Origin: Solobacterium sp.
GTDB lineage: Bacteria; Bacillota_I; Bacilli_A; Erysipelotrichales; Erysipelotrichaceae
Reading direction: 5' to 3'
NCBI GenBank assembly: GCA_017419465.1
Contig: JAFOLE010000259.1
Coordinates: forward strand, 1 to 7,852
DNA: 7,852 nt
The translations under genes were made by a program, and so were the position numbers. Below are positions 4,256-7,852 of the stretch, one piece after another. The notes beneath the pieces were generated by a model. The model was not told the DNA's origin, did not search any database, and worked only from the letters and a program-made list of their open reading frames with translations. Position 1 is the stretch's first letter; each line of letters opens with the position of its first letter.

Positions 4256-5479
4256 ATGAATAAGGAAGATATCAAAAAGGTAGTACTTGCGTACAGCGGC
4301 GGTCTCGACACATCGATCATCATTCCCTGGCTGAAGGAAAATTACAATAACTGCGAAGTGATCGCGGTATCCGGAAACGTCGGACAGGCCGATGAGCTGG
4401 AAGGTCTTGAAGAAAAGGCGCTGAAGACCGGCGCATCCAAGCTGTATGTGCTTGATCTTACCGATGAATACGTCAATGACTTCATTATTCCGTGTGTAAA
4501 AGCCGGCGCCAAATATGAGGATTACCTGCTCGGCACCAGCCATGCCCGGCCGATCATCGCCAAGGGTCTTGTCGAAATAGCACTGAAGGAAGGCGCCGAT
4601 GCGATCTGCCATGGATGCACCGGAAAAGGAAATGATCAGGTCCGGTTTGAACTGGCGATCAAGCACTTTGCGCCGAACATGCCGGTCATCGCACCGTGGC
4701 GGGAGTGGTCCATCAAGTCAAGAGATGAAGAAATCGATTATGCGGAGGCACACAACATTCCGCTGCGGATCTCCCGGGAAACCAACTACTCCAAGGACAA
4801 GAACCTCTGGCATCTGAGCCATGAAGGTCTGGATCTTGAAGATCCGGGAAACGAGCCGCAGTATGACAAGCCGGGCTTCCTGGAAATGAGCGTATCCCCG
4901 ATGGCAGCGCCGGATCAGCCGGAAGTCATCAAAATGGCATTTGAACAGGGTGTACCGGTCAGCCTGAACGGTGAGAAGCTGACTGCAAAGGAAATCGTGC
5001 TCAAGCTGAATGAGATCGGCGGAAGAAACGGTATCGGTCTGCTTGATATCGTGGAGAACCGGCTGGTCGGCATGAAGTCGAGAGGCATCTATGAGACGCC
5101 GGGCGGAACGATTCTCTATGAAGCACACAAGTATCTTGAAACCATCACCCTCGACAAGATGACCGCACACAAGAAGGACGAGCTTGCGATGACCTTCGCA
5201 GACCTCGTCTACAACGGCCAGTGGTTCACACCGCTGCGGGAAGCACTCTCCGCATTCGTGGACAAGACACAGGAAACCGTAACCGGCAAAGTGAAGCTGA
5301 AGCTTTACAAGGGCAACATCATCAAAGCTGGTGTATGGAGCGATTATTCCCTGTACAGCGAGGATCTCGCATCCTTCGGAGAATCCGATTATGATCAGAC
5401 CGACAGCAGAGGCTTCATCAATCTCTTCGGTCTGCCGATCAAGGTACAGGCACTCGTCGATCAGAAAAACAAAAAGTAA
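4256..5479 (+). CDS. argG: Argininosuccinate synthase
   Basis: A 407-residue cytoplasmic enzyme, the usual length for the family. It joins citrulline and aspartate using ATP, forming argininosuccinate with release of AMP and PPi, the penultimate step of arginine synthesis. The N-terminal PP-loop ATP-binding motif AYSGGLDTS is at 12-20. The GCTGKGNDQVRFE signature is at 120-132, with the residues that contact citrulline and aspartate. YETPGG is at 279-284, and the C-terminal helix typical of the tetramer follows. The start has GAGGAAG (4244-4250) five nt upstream and matches the family N-terminus. It is the first full gene after the T-box and the leader ORF, and argH follows after 16 nt. Regulation should be by arginine availability through tRNA-Arg. 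Nothing in the sequence looks damaged. Confidence 0.97.
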   Translation: MNKEDIKKVVLAYSGGLDTSIIIPWLKENYNNCEVIAVSGNVGQADELEGLEEKALKTGASKLYVLDLTDEYVNDFIIPCVKAGAKYEDYLLGTSHARPIIAKGLVEIALKEGADAICHGCTGKGNDQVRFELAIKHFAPNMPVIAPWREWSIKSRDEEIDYAEAHNIPLRISRETNYSKDKNLWHLSHEGLDLEDPGNEPQYDKPGFLEMSVSPMAAPDQPEVIKMAFEQGVPVSLNGEKLTAKEIVLKLNEIGGRNGIGLLDIVENRLVGMKSRGIYETPGGTILYEAHKYLETITLDKMTAHKKDELAMTFADLVYNGQWFTPLREALSAFVDKTQETVTGKVKLKLYKGNIIKAGVWSDYSLYSEDLASFGESDYDQTDSRGFINLFGLPIKVQALVDQKNKK

Positions 5480-5495
5480 GAAAAGGAGACGGCAT

Positions 5496-6883
<1,388 letters not shown>

Positions 6884-6887
<4 letters not shown>

Positions 6888-7813
6888 CAGATATCTTCAT
6901 CGACGGAAGTTCCGGCACTACCGGACTTCAGATCCGGGAGCGTCTGAGCAGCCGGACGGATATTCACCTGATTGAAGTTCCCTATGAGGAACGCCACAGT
7001 GAAGCGGTCCGGAAAGAGGCGCTGAACAGCGCGGATATTGCATTCCTTTGTCTGCCGGACGATGCGGCGGAAGTATCCGCATCCCTGGTGGAAAATGAAC
7101 ATACCGTTGTGATCGACACTTCGACAAAGCACCGCACCGCTCCGGGCTGGGTATACGGTCTTCCGGAACTGGAAGGACAGCGTGAGCGGATCCGCAATGC
7201 AAAACGGATTGCCAATCCGGGCTGCCACGCCACCGGCTTCATCACACTGGTTGAACCGCTGGTGCGTGCCGGTATCCTGGCAAAGGAAACCCCATTGCAG
7301 TGCTTCTCGCTGACCGGGTATTCCGGCGGCGGAAAGAAGATGATTGCGCAGTATGAAGACGATGCACGGGAAATTCTGCTGGATGCGCCCCGGATGTACG
7401 GACTCACGCAGAATCACAAGCATCTGAAGGAAATGAAACAGATCTCGGGTCTTGCGAAAGAACCGGCATTCTGTCCGATCGTTGCGGATTACTACAGCGG
7501 GATGGAAACGGTCGTGCCGCTGTTTGCGGACTGGATCCGCGGCGATATGGATCAGATCAAGGAAGTGTATCGGAACGTATACACGGACGGCCTGATCCGC
7601 TTTGCGGAAGTAAATAACGAAAATGGATTCTGTGCCGGCAACGCATTTGCCGGACGGGATGATCTTGAAGTAAGCGTTGAAGGAAATGCGGAGCGCATTC
7701 TGCTCATTGCACGCTTCGACAATCTCGGAAAGGGAGCCTGCGGGGCAGCGATTCAGAATATGAATCTGGTCATGGGCATCCCGGAAACAACCGGATTACG
7801 TACAGGAGGCTGA
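6884..7813 (+). CDS. argC: N-acetyl-gamma-glutamyl-phosphate reductase, short (type 2) form
   Basis: A 309-residue NADPH-dependent enzyme that reduces N-acetylglutamyl phosphate to the semialdehyde, the third step towards ornithine. It has an N-terminal Rossmann motif, DGSSGTTG (7-14). The catalytic cysteine is C114 in ANPGCHATGF, and TGYSGGGKKMI follows. A conserved histidine pair in NHKHLKEM (H178, H180) is in the usual place for the catalytic base. The length and the GSSGTTGLQIRERL start fit the shorter, less common ArgC form rather than the E. coli type of about 334 residues. Residue 115 is His where Tyr is more usual. The start is fixed by the ATGA overlap with argH. The last codons (ACA GGA GGC TGA) double as the ribosome binding site for argJ. 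Confidence 0.94.
7804..7809 (+). promoter_or_regulatory. argJ ribosome binding site inside the argC 3' end
   Basis: A perfect AGGAGG 8 nt from the argJ ATG at 7818. It sits within the last two codons of argC, so the C-terminal Gly-Gly of ArgC may simply reflect selection for this site. Confidence 0.85.
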
Positions 7814-7817
7814 CAAC

Positions 7818-7852
7818 ATGAAGTTTACGGAAGGCGGTGTATGTGCCGCAAA
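7818..7852 (+). CDS. argJ: Glutamate N-acetyltransferase / ornithine acetyltransferase, N-terminal fragment
   Basis: Only 11 complete codons are present, reading MKFTEGGVCAA, before the window ends. This closely resembles the start of ArgJ proteins (MKF-x-x-GGV-x-A). ArgJ transfers the acetyl group from N-acetylornithine to glutamate, recycling it in the arginine pathway. The call rests on the short N-terminus together with its place directly after argC, a common argC-argJ order. It lies 4 nt after the argC stop and has the perfect AGGAGG at 7804-7809. The catalytic Thr of the autocleavage site lies outside the window, so mono- or bifunctional status cannot be told. Confidence 0.8.
   Translation, partial: MKFTEGGVCAA

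Noticed and set aside
4199..4256. Classical attenuator hairpins between the arginine-rich ORF and argG
   Set aside because: Only a 4-bp CTTC/GAAG pairing with the argG ribosome binding site could be found, with no competing strong stems or second terminator. A classical attenuator is therefore not supported, and any effect would need another mechanism.
5331..5495. Upstream in-frame extension of argH
   Set aside because: It lies inside argG. ArgH proteins start as MAKLWAGR, and AAGGAG is correctly spaced for ATG 5496.

Overview
The window looks like chromosome of a Gram-positive Bacillota bacterium with mid GC content. Three things suggest this: a canonical T-box riboswitch, strong Shine-Dalgarno sequences (AAGGAG, AGGAGG), and proteins typical of Clostridia/Erysipelotrichia (a membrane-domain glycerophosphodiesterase, a Firmicutes-type rhomboid, an inorganic-pyrophosphatase-like protein). 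I cannot assign a genus. Nothing looks like a mobile element, phage or CRISPR array.

Layout. At 1-167 (minus strand) is the N-terminal end of a rhomboid-type intramembrane protease. It diverges across about 100 bp from a two-gene plus-strand unit: an SseB-family protein (270-1079) overlapping by 4 nt a GNAT acetyltransferase fused to a pyrophosphatase-like domain (1076-1840). That unit ends at an intrinsic terminator (1855-1885). A TATAAT promoter directly abutting the next ATG then drives a monocistronic membrane glycerophosphodiester phosphodiesterase (about 1921-3819).

The second half is an arginine biosynthesis operon: promoter (3881-3908), a complete T-box leader (about 3915-4158), a short arginine-rich ORF (4169-4234), then argG, argH, argC and the first codons of argJ, which runs off the end. 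ArgC and ArgJ act in the acetylated-ornithine branch. ArgG and ArgH convert citrulline plus aspartate to arginine. The T-box specifier is best read as CGU (Arg), and its UGGC acceptor-binding sequence would pair with a GCCA tRNA 3' end, so the operon should be transcribed through when tRNA-Arg is uncharged.

The most interesting signal is the 21-codon ORF between the T-box terminator and argG. It has a good ribosome binding site and 6 arginine codons, three of them CGA (two in tandem). By eye I found only one CGA codon in all the large genes of the window. Five of its six Arg codons should be read by the same ICG tRNA-Arg that the T-box would sense. This suggests a second, translation-based arginine sensor stacked on the T-box. 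That is inference from sequence only.
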